Positions 23,892-36,132 of a stretch of 64,000 nt of DNA are shown in pieces. The stretch lies in NCBI GenBank assembly GCA_033725935.1, contig MU867102.1, positions 1 through 64,000 on the forward strand. The letters are read 5' to 3'. The position numbers and the translations under genes were made by a program. Numbering within the stretch: position 1 is the first letter of the stretch; each line of letters opens with the position of its first letter. Under the pieces are notes generated by a model. That model was given only the letters and a program-made list of their open reading frames with translations, had not been told where the DNA came from and did not search any database. Source of the stretch: Cladorrhinum sp. PSN259 (taxonomy: Eukaryota; Ascomycota; Sordariomycetes; Sordariales; Podosporaceae).

Positions 23892-24520
23892 AAGAGGAGC
23901 GGGGGGACACTTGTAAAAACATACTCTTTTTTTGTAACGTATACAGATCGTTTTGAGGTTTTTTTGTTGTAAGAATGACACTGTCAACATATGTAAATTC
24001 CAACGAATGCCAATCTGATTTATATCTCTTTAACATGTTCCGGAGCTCACCGTAGATATCAATATGCTGTCCCCATATTGCTGCGCCTCTGAATCTCTAA
24101 CGGTTGAGATTGCCGAGGTTGGCACAGCATGCTGCAAGAATACCAACATGAAACTTGCATGGAATCGCCCGCGCCCCATTTCAGGATGGCATGGCATTTA
24201 CTGTGTGCAAAAACCGAGAAAGTAACGGCGGGTAGTGCCGAGACTCAAGGAAAGCCAAAATTAGCTTTCTTTGTTCAACTGTCCAACTTTTGGTTGGAGC
24301 GCTGCGCCGCCTAACTCCTCCACGGCCTTTTTTATATATATATATGAACTTGAAGCATTAAGCGCGAGGTTGCGCCGTACAAAAGTGCGCGTTGGATACC
24401 ACTCTGTTGGATTTGGTGAAAAAGATATATATATTGTTGGTGTCGGCCAGATCGTTGTCGTGTAGTGGAACTCACCCAGAGTCAGCGGAGAGGGACCTAA
24501 CTTGGTTACGGATACCTTCC
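23892..24520. other. Intergenic; promoter of the gene at 24521
   Basis: Contains an A/T-rich 3' flank with T-runs (about 23925-23970) and short TATATATATA tracts (24331-24345, 24424-24433). No gene recognised. Confidence 0.45.
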
Positions 24521-25977
24521 ATGGCAGCCGACAACATGCAAAGACCGCCAAGTCTCCCGTCCATCCCGGATCTCGAACTTGATTCCTTCCACATGGACAT
24601 TGACACACCTGAAGATGAAGACTTTGACGAGAAAAACGACAAGGCAATAGTATTGTTGAGCGACGGGGAAGAAGAATCCACAACCACAACAACAACAACA
24701 ACCACCTCCTCATGCTCAATAACTCTCGGTCATTCATCATCATTATCATCATCCTCATCTTTTTCCCAGAACCAAAACAGAATTCTGCCTCACAAACGAA
24801 GCATCCCCCTCCGATTCGCAAGTCCAGCACCTTCGGCGTCCACGGTTACCACCCGGCTTTCTTTGCCGGGATACCACTTGACTCCTCAACCATCATACCA
24901 CCACCCTCTTCCATTGTAGGTTTTTTTCTTGTTTTTTTTTTTTTTTTGGCTTTCAATCCATTCAGTATTATTCTAACTTTTTTCCCCCCTCTTTCCAGCT
25001 CCCTCCCCCCTGGTCCTGGTCCTCAAGAAATATACGAATCCTACACGATAACGTACCACCACCCCGTTTTTCCCAAGCCTTCTTCTTCCTCCATCGCAAA
25101 AAGAATCATCCCGCTGAGCCGGCTTTTCACGCGCACAACGGGCATCAACACCGCCACCCAAGGCGAAGGAGAAGAATCAGAACCAGGCAGAGTCTTATCC
25201 GTCGTGCCCAACCCCCATTTCTCTCAGGATGAACTGCGGCACGTCGTGCAGAGGGAGTACAAGACCCTCTTCACTTTGCGCACGGGCCGGCCGCCCTCGG
25301 AATACACGAGAGATTTGGAGATGAGACTGCGGGCTGCAGAGTGGAAGGTGCAGGACGAGATATACGATCTACTCAACGATCGGTGCGGGGCCAGTTCGAC
25401 TTGCTACAAGAGAAGGGAGTGGCGGGTCGTGATGCTCGTCAGCGTCGAAGGCGGGGAGATGGTTGATCATTCTTTGGGAGAGGACGGAAAAGAAAGGTGG
25501 GAAGGGCCGAGGGAGGATGTAGGCGTCGAACTTGAAACCGGGGGGAGTGGGCTAAATTGTTCAAGTTGGAGATGGGTTGTTGATATGTTTGGTTGCGGAA
25601 TGCCAGTTGGAATGGAAAAAGATGAAGGGAGGAGGAGGAGGTTGAATAAAGTGAGCAAGATTACCAAAGCTGGAAAAGCTGGGGAAATTCAAAAGGGGAG
25701 CGGGCTCGGCGGGAAAAAGAGAAGAGCGCCAATAACAGAGTACAGATTGGTTATCAGAGGGAAGGAGGTGAGCGAGTGTCAAGAAGAAGGCGGCTGGAGG
25801 TGGTACAATCGGTATTCTAGGCCTTGGAGGGAGGTTGACGATCATCATCGGCAAGATCAAGAAGAGAAAAAAGAGGGGGTAAAAAGGAGATGGTCTGGCA
25901 TTAGGAGGAGCATCAGTTCATCCGGAGCTGGTTCAGTCAGAGTGATGATGGGAGAGAAGTCTTATGTTGATTTTTGA
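24521..25977 (+). CDS. Hypothetical protein, 457 residues
   Basis: Two exons, 24521-24915 and 24999-25977. The 83-bp intron (24916-24998) has GTAGGT, a long T tract, a perfect TTCTAAC branch site and CTTTCCAG, and preserves frame with a split Phe codon. The N-terminal half is acidic and low-complexity (LLSDGEEES, then eight or nine Thr and a Ser run). The C-terminal half is more globular, with a conserved-looking segment HFSQDELRHVVQREYKTLF and EMRLRAAEWKVQDEIYDLL, likely helical, followed by a basic tail (GGKKRR, RRWSGIRRSIS). I do not recognise the family. The ATG at 24521 has a good context (TTCCATGG); the apparent frame further upstream starts at a non-ATG codon. Confidence 0.75.
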
Positions 25978-26050
25978 TTTTTGATTATTTTTAGTACCCT
26001 AGATACCACGTATGTTTTGCATGAAAAGAAAGGCATGTCGAATGATTCAA

Positions 26051-26419
26051 TCATGATGTATGAAGCTCTCGTAAAGATTCGAGGGCTGATTCCCATCGCT
26101 TTTGACGATTTGAGGGCGTGTCATTCCACCATTCTGGTTTACCGCGCTCTCCGAGGCCGAGTTTTGCGAGGGCGGTTGTTTGTCGTGAGATGTTGATCTT
26201 TTCCCGGCCGACTTTCCCTGATTGTGTTTTTCGGACGCCGGATCTACCTTTTGCGAGGTAGTGTTTTAGTTCTGTCAGGACTTCTGTCGGGATGCTTGGA
26301 TCTGTGGCTCGCCATTTCCGGTTGTTGACGATTATGTGGTGGCCGTCTGGGGATTTTGGCGGAAAGGATGTACAGCCATCTTTGGTTTTGGAATTGGTGC
26401 AAGATCTTGTGGTTGGCAT
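26051..26419 (-). CDS. Conserved small protein of unknown function, 122 residues
   Basis: A single frame. The ATG at 26417-26419 lies right after a purine-rich AAAGAAAAAA leader; the longer frame upstream has no ATG. The core HHIIVNNRKWRATDPSIP followed by LTELKHYLAKGRSGVRK and then LAKLGLGERGKPEWW matches a small-protein family that I know from both bacteria and fungi (IVVNGRRWRATDP...LGERGxPWW), with no established function. The charged middle is probably helical and the ends look disordered. It converges on the hypothetical gene ending at 25977, 73 bp away. Confidence 0.8.
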   Translation of the reverse strand: MPTTRSCTNSKTKDGCTSFPPKSPDGHHIIVNNRKWRATDPSIPTEVLTELKHYLAKGRSGVRKTQSGKVGREKINISRQTTALAKLGLGERGKPEWWNDTPSNRQKRWESALESLRELHTS

Positions 26420-26898
26420 TTTTTTCTTTGGCGTAGGTTGATAAAAAGTAGATGTAATTGGTAGTAGCCGTACAATAATTTCATAGCTGGTGGTTATTCG
26501 GTGTCCTTGCAATGTGGAATGTCGTCATAGGTTTCCCGGTCACACCAACAATTTGCATTCCTTTGTTTACTTTGGAGCTTGGGCCACATCAATCATAGGA
26601 GGCACGTCTGGCGATCTAGGTCATTGCAACACTTTTGTTATTCGCATGAAATTCCCTTTTACGTCTTTTCATGACATCCAAGGTCTCCATCTAATCATTC
26701 CCAACTCTTAATTTTCAAGGCAATCAAGTTAGTGGCTCAGGGGTAACTCCTGTATGTTGATGCTCAATCTCGCATTTTGTGCAGACATCACAAAGCACAG
26801 TTGACTTTGACGTAGAAAGTAACCTCATATATACCTTCAGGTCTTGTGTATACAATCTCTCAGCTCATTAAAGCTTCTGTCTATCCCGCCCACAGAGC
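26420..26898. other. Intergenic between two minus-strand genes
   Basis: Holds the promoter of the small gene at 26051-26419 and the 3' UTR of the deacetylase. No other gene seen. Confidence 0.5.
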
Positions 26899-27720
26899 TT
26901 AACAACTATAAGGCCCAGTCTTTGCAGTAAAGTTACCTGGCTGGTACATGCCATCCGGATCACCCACGCACTCGGCTAGATAAAAAGTCAGCAGTCATCC
27001 ACACACATCCTTCTTCACACTGATGAACTCACCAACAGTGACCAGCTTCAGATTGTTCGACTTGGCCCAATTGATCAACCAAGGCGTCAAAGTGTTCACA
27101 GTGCCGGCATAAACCTCATGCATCAAGGGAATATGCCCATTGCCCTTTGCCCCCGCCTGCTGAAAGGTCTGCTGGCTCTGCGCGGGGCTCTTGTTGTTCC
27201 AGTCGCCCGCATCGACGTCGTTGGTGATGACCTTGTAATTCATGCTCTTCATCGTGCTCAGGAACTGGCCGCCCGTGTCCAGGTAAGGAGGACGCATGTA
27301 GGCAGGCTTGACCCCCACAAGGTTAACGAGGGCATCCTCGACTTTGGTCATCTCGGTCCTGATCTGCGAGGCCGACATGGAGCCCATCCGGCCGTGTGAC
27401 CAGCTGTGGGAGGCGACTTGGTGGCCCGAGGCGAAGGCCTTCTTCACGGCGTTCGCCTCCTTGTAGATGCACCCGTAGAGCGTTCCCGTCCAGAAGAATG
27501 TTGCTTTGGCGCCGCCCTTGTCGAGAATGTCGACTAGCTGGGATGTGTACTGGTAAGGGCCGTCATCGTAGGCCAGGGCCAGCTGGCCGGGAGCATTGCA
27601 GTTGCGGATTACGACTCCGGGGTTGACGGCGCGCTTGACGTACTCGAGGGGGGAGATGACAGGGTGGGCTACTACTGCCGTGGTGGCCAGCAGCCCCGTG
27701 ACGATGCTTTCGATGAGCAT
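26899..27720 (-). CDS. Secreted polysaccharide (chitin) deacetylase, CE4
   Basis: Two exons, 27033-27720 and 26899-26975, encode 254 residues; the 57-bp intron (26976-27032) has GTGAGT, a CTGAC branch site and ATCTAG. The C-terminal exon is ECVGDPDGMYQPGNFTAK to TGPYSC, typical of fungal CE4 enzymes, and is lost if the intron is ignored. A signal peptide (about 1-18) is followed by a Kex2-like KR at 29-30. NodB motifs: YDDGP (Asp52, Asp53), metal-binding HSWSH (His105, His109), RPPY (143-146), DAGDW (170-174) and the catalytic His in LMHE (His201). These enzymes remove acetyl from GlcNAc residues of chitin in the cell wall, or mask fungal oligomers from host receptors. There is no chitin-binding module. 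Confidence 0.95.
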
Positions 27721-30700
27721 GATTGAATCCCCCGCTTGTTCAGTCAGTTAGGGGCAGAAAAAGACTGTATGGAACGGTTGGTCCCTCCATCTTCCGGGAG
27801 GTGGGTGACGCGGTAACTATATCTTTGTGGGCACACTGTGGGATGTTCTACTACATGATCAACTTGGGTCGGGTCATGTGGAGGAGGACGGGAGTCGGTT
27901 CGAGATTTTATTGACTCTATTCTTCCGGGCAGAGATATGCGTTGTAAATCTGGGGTAGATACATATCCGAACCTGGGGCATACCGGGTCGTCGGTGCCAA
28001 GCTTGCAAGATGAATGGACGACATGGCTCCGGGCCGGTTGGGGTAAATGCATTCATCGTCGTCTGCAGTAGTGATTTATATTGCTAGATATGTTGTGAGA
28101 TATTTAGCCGGTTTGGTCTCCTTTGATTTCCAGGTACCCGTTCGCACGTACGGAAGATCACGGTGATGGAGATGTGAGCATCGGAGACCACATGATGTAA
28201 CCCATTTCTGGGCTTGTCATATCTGGACACAGAGATACATCCGATATCCAGCCATGTGTGTGAAATTTGTTCCAATTCCACTACGCTCTACCTTTTCCTC
28301 CCAAATGCCCAACAACATGGTAGGATCTGTCTGTAGTGATCATGCTTTCTACTTTGAGCTGAAAACTGGTGACAAGTTTGGAGGTCCTCCTCTAGTGGTG
28401 ACCGAGAGCGGCGCTAATCAAGACGGGTAGCGCGCCCACCTGAGACATGAACGACTCTTGTCAGGGCGTCTGGGGAAGTCCTGCAGTGGCCAGGCCTTTC
28501 AGTCATATGGTTGTGAGTGAAAAGAGCAACTGTAGCAAATTCAGCCACAGGCACCTACTCAGAGAACCCCAGAAAGTCTCGGCAGTTCCGAGACAAACTT
28601 AGTCTTGCACTTTTTGACTCCTTTGGTATGGTGTTTTGCAAATCGCCCGTCAAATCGCCCGTAATTTTTTTTTTTAGCTTGTCCCTTTCAGGCCTTTCGT
28701 CTCCCCGCCATGAATTATGATCTTCACATCTCAGCATTCTCAGTCTCACCAGATGCAGTAAATACACACGTGGTATGTGTTTCTGACCCATCTTCAGACC
28801 TTAGCTTCCTTCTTAGCAGGTCTCACCTTTTTTGGGTTTTTTTTTTCTTTTTTTTTTTTTTTTTTTGTGCAACATGGCTGTCATTTTGATGCAGGTCGAC
28901 ACCGATCGAGTTACCACGACGGTGAAATAAAATGGCTGCGGGGATATCTCGAAAACGAGTCGGTGGAAAACATGGGCAAGCGAGCCTGCCAAGAGGCGCC
29001 GGCGATAAGGAGGGGTGATCTAGAGAGCCATTGGGAGCCCGTCATTGCCCATCAATGCCCGCAAATGTCCGCCCCAATGCCATGCATGTCTCAGCCTGTG
29101 AGACATTCCAGAAGCCATCGAAGGACTTTTGAGCTTAGACGCTGTGGACCCTTGAAATCGATGCCGCCGGGACAGAGAACCGGCGGGCGCCACCAACTTC
29201 ATTTTTCTTTTTTCTCTCCTTGACCACCGCCAAAATAGGTCATTCTCACAACGCCACGAGGTCGAAGCACATTGCGGGGAGTGGTAAGCCTTGGAAAGAT
29301 CGACGTTCAGACGTTCAGGTCGGAGCTGACTCCGTGTGTGGGACACAAGGGCTGTGAGTGGACGGAGAGACGGCTTGGCCAATACATGGGTGGCGCGAGT
29401 CAGTTATCAGATCACTCAACCGAAATCTGTAATTTTTAACCACCAGAGCCTTCATGCCTCGACGTGAAGGATCACGATGTGCTGAACAGGAGGATGATAA
29501 CCCAGCGACCGGTCAACGTGTGTTTGAGGGGAGCAACATACATGCTGCAATTACATGTACATGCATAAAAATCCTGCTGCAGCCACCGGTATCATGTTTT
29601 TAATTGCAGTCAGAAAATACCACCTGTTGGGAGTCGGACATGTCGGAATTTGTGTGGGATGAGGCCATGAGGACGTCGGCGGCTGATAACCACCAGCCTC
29701 GCCACTGAGGTGCATCACAATCAGGGTTCGGGGAATATTCATGGGAAGAGGAGTCTGCGTACTGTAGAAAATCCAGTTCCAGTGACCGCCGGTGTGTGCA
29801 ATTGACCCAAAGATCCTTCCCAGCTGTCAATGTCTTGCCACGCCGCTTCCTCTGTTTAAGCGACAAGGTGTTGATACATTGCCATTTCCGTCAATAAGCT
29901 CGTGGATACTCCCGATGCCATGCAAGTTCATGTTGGTGGTCACCGACTCGCCGATATATTTCTTTTCCCGAAGTCGCGAAGGAAGTGCTCTGGTGTTGGT
30001 TCTGTCTTGTGGAAAAGGAGGAGTGTTGCCCCTGTCCCTTCATCATGTTCGGGGACGCTCATCGGAATATCCGGCTACAGGCTCTTTCATCAGTCGCCGG
30101 AGATGTCAAGACTACCCACTCTAGCGAATCGATGGCTCATGTTGCTGAGGGCATTGGTGACTGCTATTAGCTAGCCCCGGTTCCATGTTGGTGGTGTTTA
30201 ACGGTGATCGTGGGAACGATCGCCTGGACCCAACGGGATTGGCCACTCAGGTACTTGGCACCCCCGACGATGCCTTCAGCTAACTTGAACACAAGATTCG
30301 CCGCTCACAGGGTTGCATCGAGAGGACCAGGACAAGGAGTTGTTGATGGTGGTACGATTTGGACGTGATGCACCAGGAGCGTGAAACGGTAGGGCTTGCA
30401 GGAGAGAAACGAAAGCAGAACGCCATGTGTGCGTATCAGAAAGTTATTTTTGACGTAATGTTGGTGCAAACTCTCAGCACACCGCACAGCCAGTTCGGGA
30501 ATCATGACTTGTTTTGTCGTCAATTCGCGATTGCGCGGGCATCCCCTCGTAAGAGATTCTGTGACGGCCCCGATGAAACAACTTCGGCTCCCTGGAAGTA
30601 TTTCGCCGAAGGAGCTGAATTGGCGCGTCTTGGCACCTAATCAGCGCCGGAGCTATCGTGTCGTCTTGGACGAATCACGGTGTTGAAGAATTCGGAGACT

Positions 30701-33700
30701 TGCTGGAGGAGAGTGAAATATCACCGAGGAAGGTGTCGAGAAAATTAGGACCGACCGAGGTTGTTCCTGGTCTTCATGCCATTGACCGTCCCAGTCCTCA
30801 AAACTGTAGGATTTGATCGCCATCAAGGTTCCCGGTGCCCATGTAAAACACGGCGTCCACTGCAAATGGGAAGGTCGGCTAACATCCGACCAAGAGGGGC
30901 GTGGGATGGAAGGGGTCGAATGAAGGAAACCAACGGCTCAGTATCTTTCACACAAGGACTTGCCGGATCAAGGAGGTTGTCGTGGGTATTGATGACAGCA
31001 GTTTTCCACAGTGTGTCTCGTTGTCGCCGTTGAAGGCGGGAAGCATGATGCCCAAGTGGACTCTTCGGCTTGGAAGCCATTGAAGCTTCCACGAGGTGGA
31101 GCATTGGAGCACCTTCAACAGTGGCAGTGGGGTTTGGGAAGGGAACCTTGGAAAGAAGGATCTGGACAGCAGTGTCAAAAGTGTCAATAGCACTACGACA
31201 GGAGTATCGTGCATTTTTACACATGTTATCACCAGGAAACAAGTTTAACCTTCGGCTGCGCTCACCGACAGGCCGACAGCACCGGCATCGAATTGAACCA
31301 GAAAGGGCACCTGCCTGATTTGTGCTGGCTCTGCGCGTGTTGCGGTGCCCAGGTGGATTCCATTACCAGCTTGCTGGGCAAAAATGGTTCATCAGGTTGT
31401 CTTTTGCGGCCGATGAAGCACCGCGCTACCACCGATGATCCTTCCCTTCAAATCGCAATAAGCTTTTTGTGCTGTACCTGCCAGAGTTCAACAAGATAGG
31501 AAACTAGAAATTGGAGAAATCGGACAACCTTGGAATTGCTGACTGTTTGCAGCGATTCATGGGGAAGGCGCGAGTCATCTGAACAGGCCTCCGACTCGCA
31601 ATCGCTTTGGCCGCTGTGGAGTCTCTCTCAGAATATTCCAAACTGCTTCCAAATGTTCCAGTGTTCCGTGCGTTCTTGCCAATTCTCCACGTGCTGATGA
31701 TTGAGCTCTGAACCAGGTTGGCTTGCCTGGGTTTGTCGGCCCAGATCGGATGCCCCATAGATCCACCACACATCCACCACGAACAACTCATCCCACCTGT
31801 TCCGAATCCCAGGAACCACCTCGATCAAGTGTTTCTCTTTCATCGTGGACATCCTTGCTTTCTTTTTCTTTTTTTCTCTCTCGCTGTTGCAGAATTCGCG
31901 CAACCAATTCTCCGCGTCTTTGACGAATCGTCTCGGCAGGTGCATTACCTACGCAAATGCCATGCATCGAGAGTGCGGATCGTCCGGTTCGGCGCAGAGC
32001 CGAGAAGAAACATTGCGTGCCTCGTCCATCATCACCATGGCCATCCACGAATCCGGGGGATCGCCAACACGGCAAGAAATTGAAGAATAATGACAGGTGT
32101 TGCTCGGACGTGACGAATGCCGCCTTCTGCCACACCGGTGCGGGTCCTCTTGCATCAACGGTGTTGCAGACGGAATTTCCGCTACCAAGCGGTCCTAGAC
32201 CTCGGGCGGCATCGACATTGAACGCATTGGCAGGGCTTACCTCCTGGAAACACTGACATGTCGCTAAACATATCGGGAGGGTCCCATGGAGGAAGGTGAA
32301 CCGAGTAAGAGAAAAAAATGCATCGAGATCACAGACCATCTCCAGATCCAGTCGAGGGTATGAAGTTGACGTTGCAGCCGAGATGTCGAACCTGGCGAAC
32401 CACCACGTGTTACGGGCTGCCCTCTGGTAATCCTCAAACCTTGATGCCGCTTACATACTGGGCGCGCTTCGACCTCTTTCACACGCTTCCAATTCACTAG
32501 GCGGCAGGTCTGCATTTCATCACAGCACCATGAGCCCTTTCAGCCTTCACCACGTGCGGACAAGTCGGGTGATCAATATTGCATCTCTCTCTCATCCTGC
32601 CAGAATGCCATCGATCTCCCTACTCGGCGCCGAGTGTAATCCGGGGAAATCTTGGGGTGGGTGCGTAGTTTGATGAACGGTTGAAAAAAAAAGACAATCC
32701 ATGAAAAGCGAAATCTGGATGCTCGTTGCGGAGGAGAGCAGCCCGAGGAAATTGAAGAATCCAGCGGTTGCTGACCAGACCCATTTCGTCCGCTGCGGTA
32801 GATTGGCCATCGACCCAGGTTCTGGTGAGGGTACAGATTGATCCGGTAGTGGGTACTTTGGCCAAGCCTCAGGTCCCGACCGTTCTGTTGCTCCGTTTCT
32901 GTTGACCCCTTGCTGTCGCTTGCGGCGACTGTACCGATAGGGCATGTAAACTGCATACTTTGCAGCAGCCACGAAGCGGACAAGGAGGAGAGGTGCCCAT
33001 GCTGCCCGGCGCCAGTTCTGCTGCAGGCAAATACCGGCAGCTACGGAGGCTTTACGTGTAGTGGGAAGCATGGGAATCTCTTCGCCCCTTTCAGCTCGAA
33101 TCGACAAGCTGCGGAATGCCAAGGGCAGAGAGAAAGACAGAGGGTTCGGTCGGGGGAGGGAAAATGGTCCACAAAGACAGGCGTGATGATGGTGATGATG
33201 ATAATAATGATGATGCCCGTTTCTAGGTTTGGGGGTTCCAAGGAGGAGTGTACGCTTCTGGAAGCCTGGCAAGTTCATCAGATGGCATCTTTGACGGTGC
33301 AATGCGTGCATACCTCCAATTCGAGCATGGGCTTGTCACGATAAATTCTGAATTGGGATCTGGCACTTGTCGTTTTGGCACGCCCCTCCCATAGGTAGCG
33401 CACACCCTCCTTCCCGTGCTTCCCTTCCCCTCCCCCTCGCACACCCCCTCGGCCCGGCTCAATCATGCCCCTGTCCTAGTTTTCAGACCCTTGTTGACGC
33501 TGGGAAGGTACCAAACATGGGGGCCCCTCGCTGTTACGCCCACTGAACAAGCTAGCTCCTCCATTAGTGCATATTTCCGACCCCCTACCACAGTACCCAA
33601 TGTCGTCTGGATGGGCACAACATGGGTTCCTTGTCTTGTCATGGAGACAACTTTGTCTGGAACCCATCTGGTACCTTGGTATTTTACCCTCCCTCGACAT

Positions 33701-33919
33701 TCTTGACGATACTTGGACTTTAAATACAGGTTGGATTCCACCTCTTCCGCTTCCATCACTCTGTTCTCGATCAGACTCTCCACTTCAGACGACATCCATC
33801 ATCAACTACTATCATCATCTCTTGGAACCTTCACTCAACCATTCAGGGACACAGTTTTCCTGAATACATATAACACACCACCACACTTGAACACAACTCA
33901 CAACCCCACAACATACAAC
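27721..33919. other. Gene-poor region, 6.2 kb
   Basis: No gene I can support. Open frames on both strands are short, overlap one another and show no family motif; the longest, minus 32592-33311 and 31788-32339, are low-complexity. It has T-runs near 28665 and 28839-28866. The last 300 bp before 33920 look like a promoter, with a TTTAAATAC box near 33718 and a pyrimidine-rich leader. Confidence 0.55.
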
Positions 33920-34204
33920 ATGTGCGACTACACTCAACGAGAGTACCGGTGCGGCCACTACCGCTGGATCGCCTCCAAGTGGTGCCCTACATACCAAATC
34001 ACTCATGTCAGATGCGAACCCAATGTCAACCATTTTGAGTACAGGCGGGAGGAGCTCTGCGGTATGTTCTCAACCATCAAAACCGGCCTCGAAAACGCAA
34101 CGTACTGACGAACATGTCCAGGAGACTGCAAACCCAAGGCTAAATCCCCCTGGGATCACCTCATCAAGCGCCACCAGACTGGCCAGTCCTCGCGTGCCTA
34201 CTAA
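33920..34204 (+). CDS. Small Cys-rich conserved protein, 74 residues
   Basis: Two exons, 33920-34061 and 34122-34204. The 60-bp intron (34062-34121) has GTATGT, a CTGAC branch site and TCCAG, and joins a split Gly codon to give ELC-GDCKPKAKSPWDHL. The product starts MCDYTQREYRCGHYRW and has seven Cys: C2, C11, C22, C32, C47 and C50 stand in pairs or loose CxxC spacing as in a small zinc-binding or disulfide-stabilised fold (GHYRW-ASKWC and EELCGDC are the strongest features). Similar short MCDYTQ... proteins are found in other Sordariomycetes without known function. There is no signal peptide, so a cytosolic or nuclear zinc-binding protein is more likely than an effector. TTTAAATAC near 33718 may be its TATA element. 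Confidence 0.85.
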
Positions 34205-35747
34205 ATCAATCGACAAGTATATTTTGGGGATGTCGAAGAAGACCCCGGAATTCACAGCAAACAAGACAGGGAGAAGAGGGCAGGGTACCGTGCCAAGCAC
34301 ACCGTCGGTTGAACATCAATAACATCCGATCACGACAACAAGAAGCGCATCTGGATCACAGCATATCAACCTCATTGCGAGGGACGCCAGACCATCGAGA
34401 TCCGCATCAACAACAGCAGGCCGAGCAGGGCACACACTCTGCCCCAAGTGCCGCGCCCGTGGCGCCAATCTTCAATCCAACCCCACGGAATTGGGACTGC
34501 GCCACTGGGGTATCCTCAAGCCCAAGGTTGTGTACCTAGCCAGCCTGCCCAACCATTACCACGTCGGCCCCCAATTTCGATACCGCTGCCAACCCATACC
34601 CCGTTGCGCGCTCTAAGCGGCCCAATTACAACCGCTCCGAGCAAGGCGTGGTTACCAGACCACCCCACCTCCACCACACATTTTATTGTACCACCACCTC
34701 TTTTCCTCCTCTTGTTGTCACATTAGCATTCATCATCATCACTATCATCACCGGCATCGCTGTCTTGTTTTCTTTTAATGTTCTGTTTTTGTTGGGAGTC
34801 ATGGCACGGTTTACCAGCGCCAGCCGCACAGGACCAACGGGATTTTTTATATATATATTCTTGGCGAGGCGTTATTGGGAAGCGGGTTTGCAATTTGGGA
34901 TTCAGGTATATACACATACAGGGAAAACGTTGGGAAACTTTTATTTTGGTGGGAAGAAGGATGGGAATATTTTATATATACACTTGGGAAACGGACTCGG
35001 CTTTCTTTATTTTTTATGTTCAGGATTTCAGGAAGGATACCCGCCCAAAAGTTGGGACAAAACAATACAGTTTACAAGAAAAGCTTTTTATTTGATACTT
35101 TGAGCTTCCAAAGCACGCGCACAAAAGTGATGTAAAATTAAAATGGCAGGGCAGAAATAAGGAGCGCGAGTTTTAGTGACGCGATATGGACACCGCACGA
35201 CAAAAGACTGAGTGGGTTGCGGATCTCTCACATCATTCACTTGCGCGATGTCACCCATTGAGCGGATACCATCTCGGATTTTTTCTTCTCTTTTTGTTCT
35301 TCCCTTTCTCTTTCCCTCCCTGATCCATCAATCGCCGATTTCATCGCATCATCATCAGGCACCATTTCCTATTATAGCGTTTCATCACATATGACTGCTA
35401 AGTAGGATGAAAGAAGTGCATTTCCAACAATGGTAGAAAAGAGTGAAGATCTTCTCTCTTTTTCCCCACTCGACACAACTTGACTTAAGGAGAAATGGGG
35501 GGAAAAACGAATGAAAAAAGAGTTCCAGGCCCGCCTGACTTAGTCTAGACTTTGTTGATGATGGAAAGCTGTCCGCCTTAACGGTGCACTCTCTCTCCAC
35601 AGACACCAACAAACTGGCGGATCGTCAGACAGGGGTTGAAAACAAACTTTTTGAGTAAGCAAAAAATGATGGTCAATCACTTTTACACTCGGCATTTGTT
35701 TAGTTTGGAGTCAATGACCAAAGAAAACTTGTGTGTCTTACAACACT

Positions 35748-35783
<36 letters not shown>
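35748..35783 (+). repeat. (ATC)12 microsatellite
   Basis: Twelve uninterrupted ATC triplets, followed by AACATCAACC. Confidence 0.95.
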
Positions 35784-35784
<1 letters not shown>

Positions 35785-36102
35785 ACATCAACCATCCAAG
35801 AGTATTAAGAGACCCCGAAGCACAACAGATTTGTTGGCTCAAGTCACCGGAAATAAAATAAATAAATAAAAAGAATTAATGAATACCATCCATCAATCCA
35901 GGCACCTAGTAATAAGGCACACTAAATAAAGTGCACTATCTGCACGCCACCCACAGGAAGTACACATGAAAAAGTTTTTTTTCAAGAAAAAAAAACAAAA
36001 AAAACATTAGAATAAAAATTACCGCCAATGCCGCAAAAAAAAAGGTACCACAAAGCAACGCAACTTGAAGTGGAACTCTTAAACACACTGGCTGGTGGAG
36101 TA

Positions 36103-36132
36103 TGGTGGTGGTGGTGGTGGTGGTGGTGGTGG
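36103..36132 (+). repeat. (TGG)10 microsatellite
   Basis: Ten uninterrupted TGG triplets in non-coding sequence. Confidence 0.95.

Noticed and set aside
31788..32339. 183-codon minus-strand frame
   Set aside because: No family resemblance; several competing frames on the other strand.
32592..33311. 239-codon minus-strand frame
   Set aside because: Contains His-run from a simple repeat; no conserved motif; overlaps other frames.
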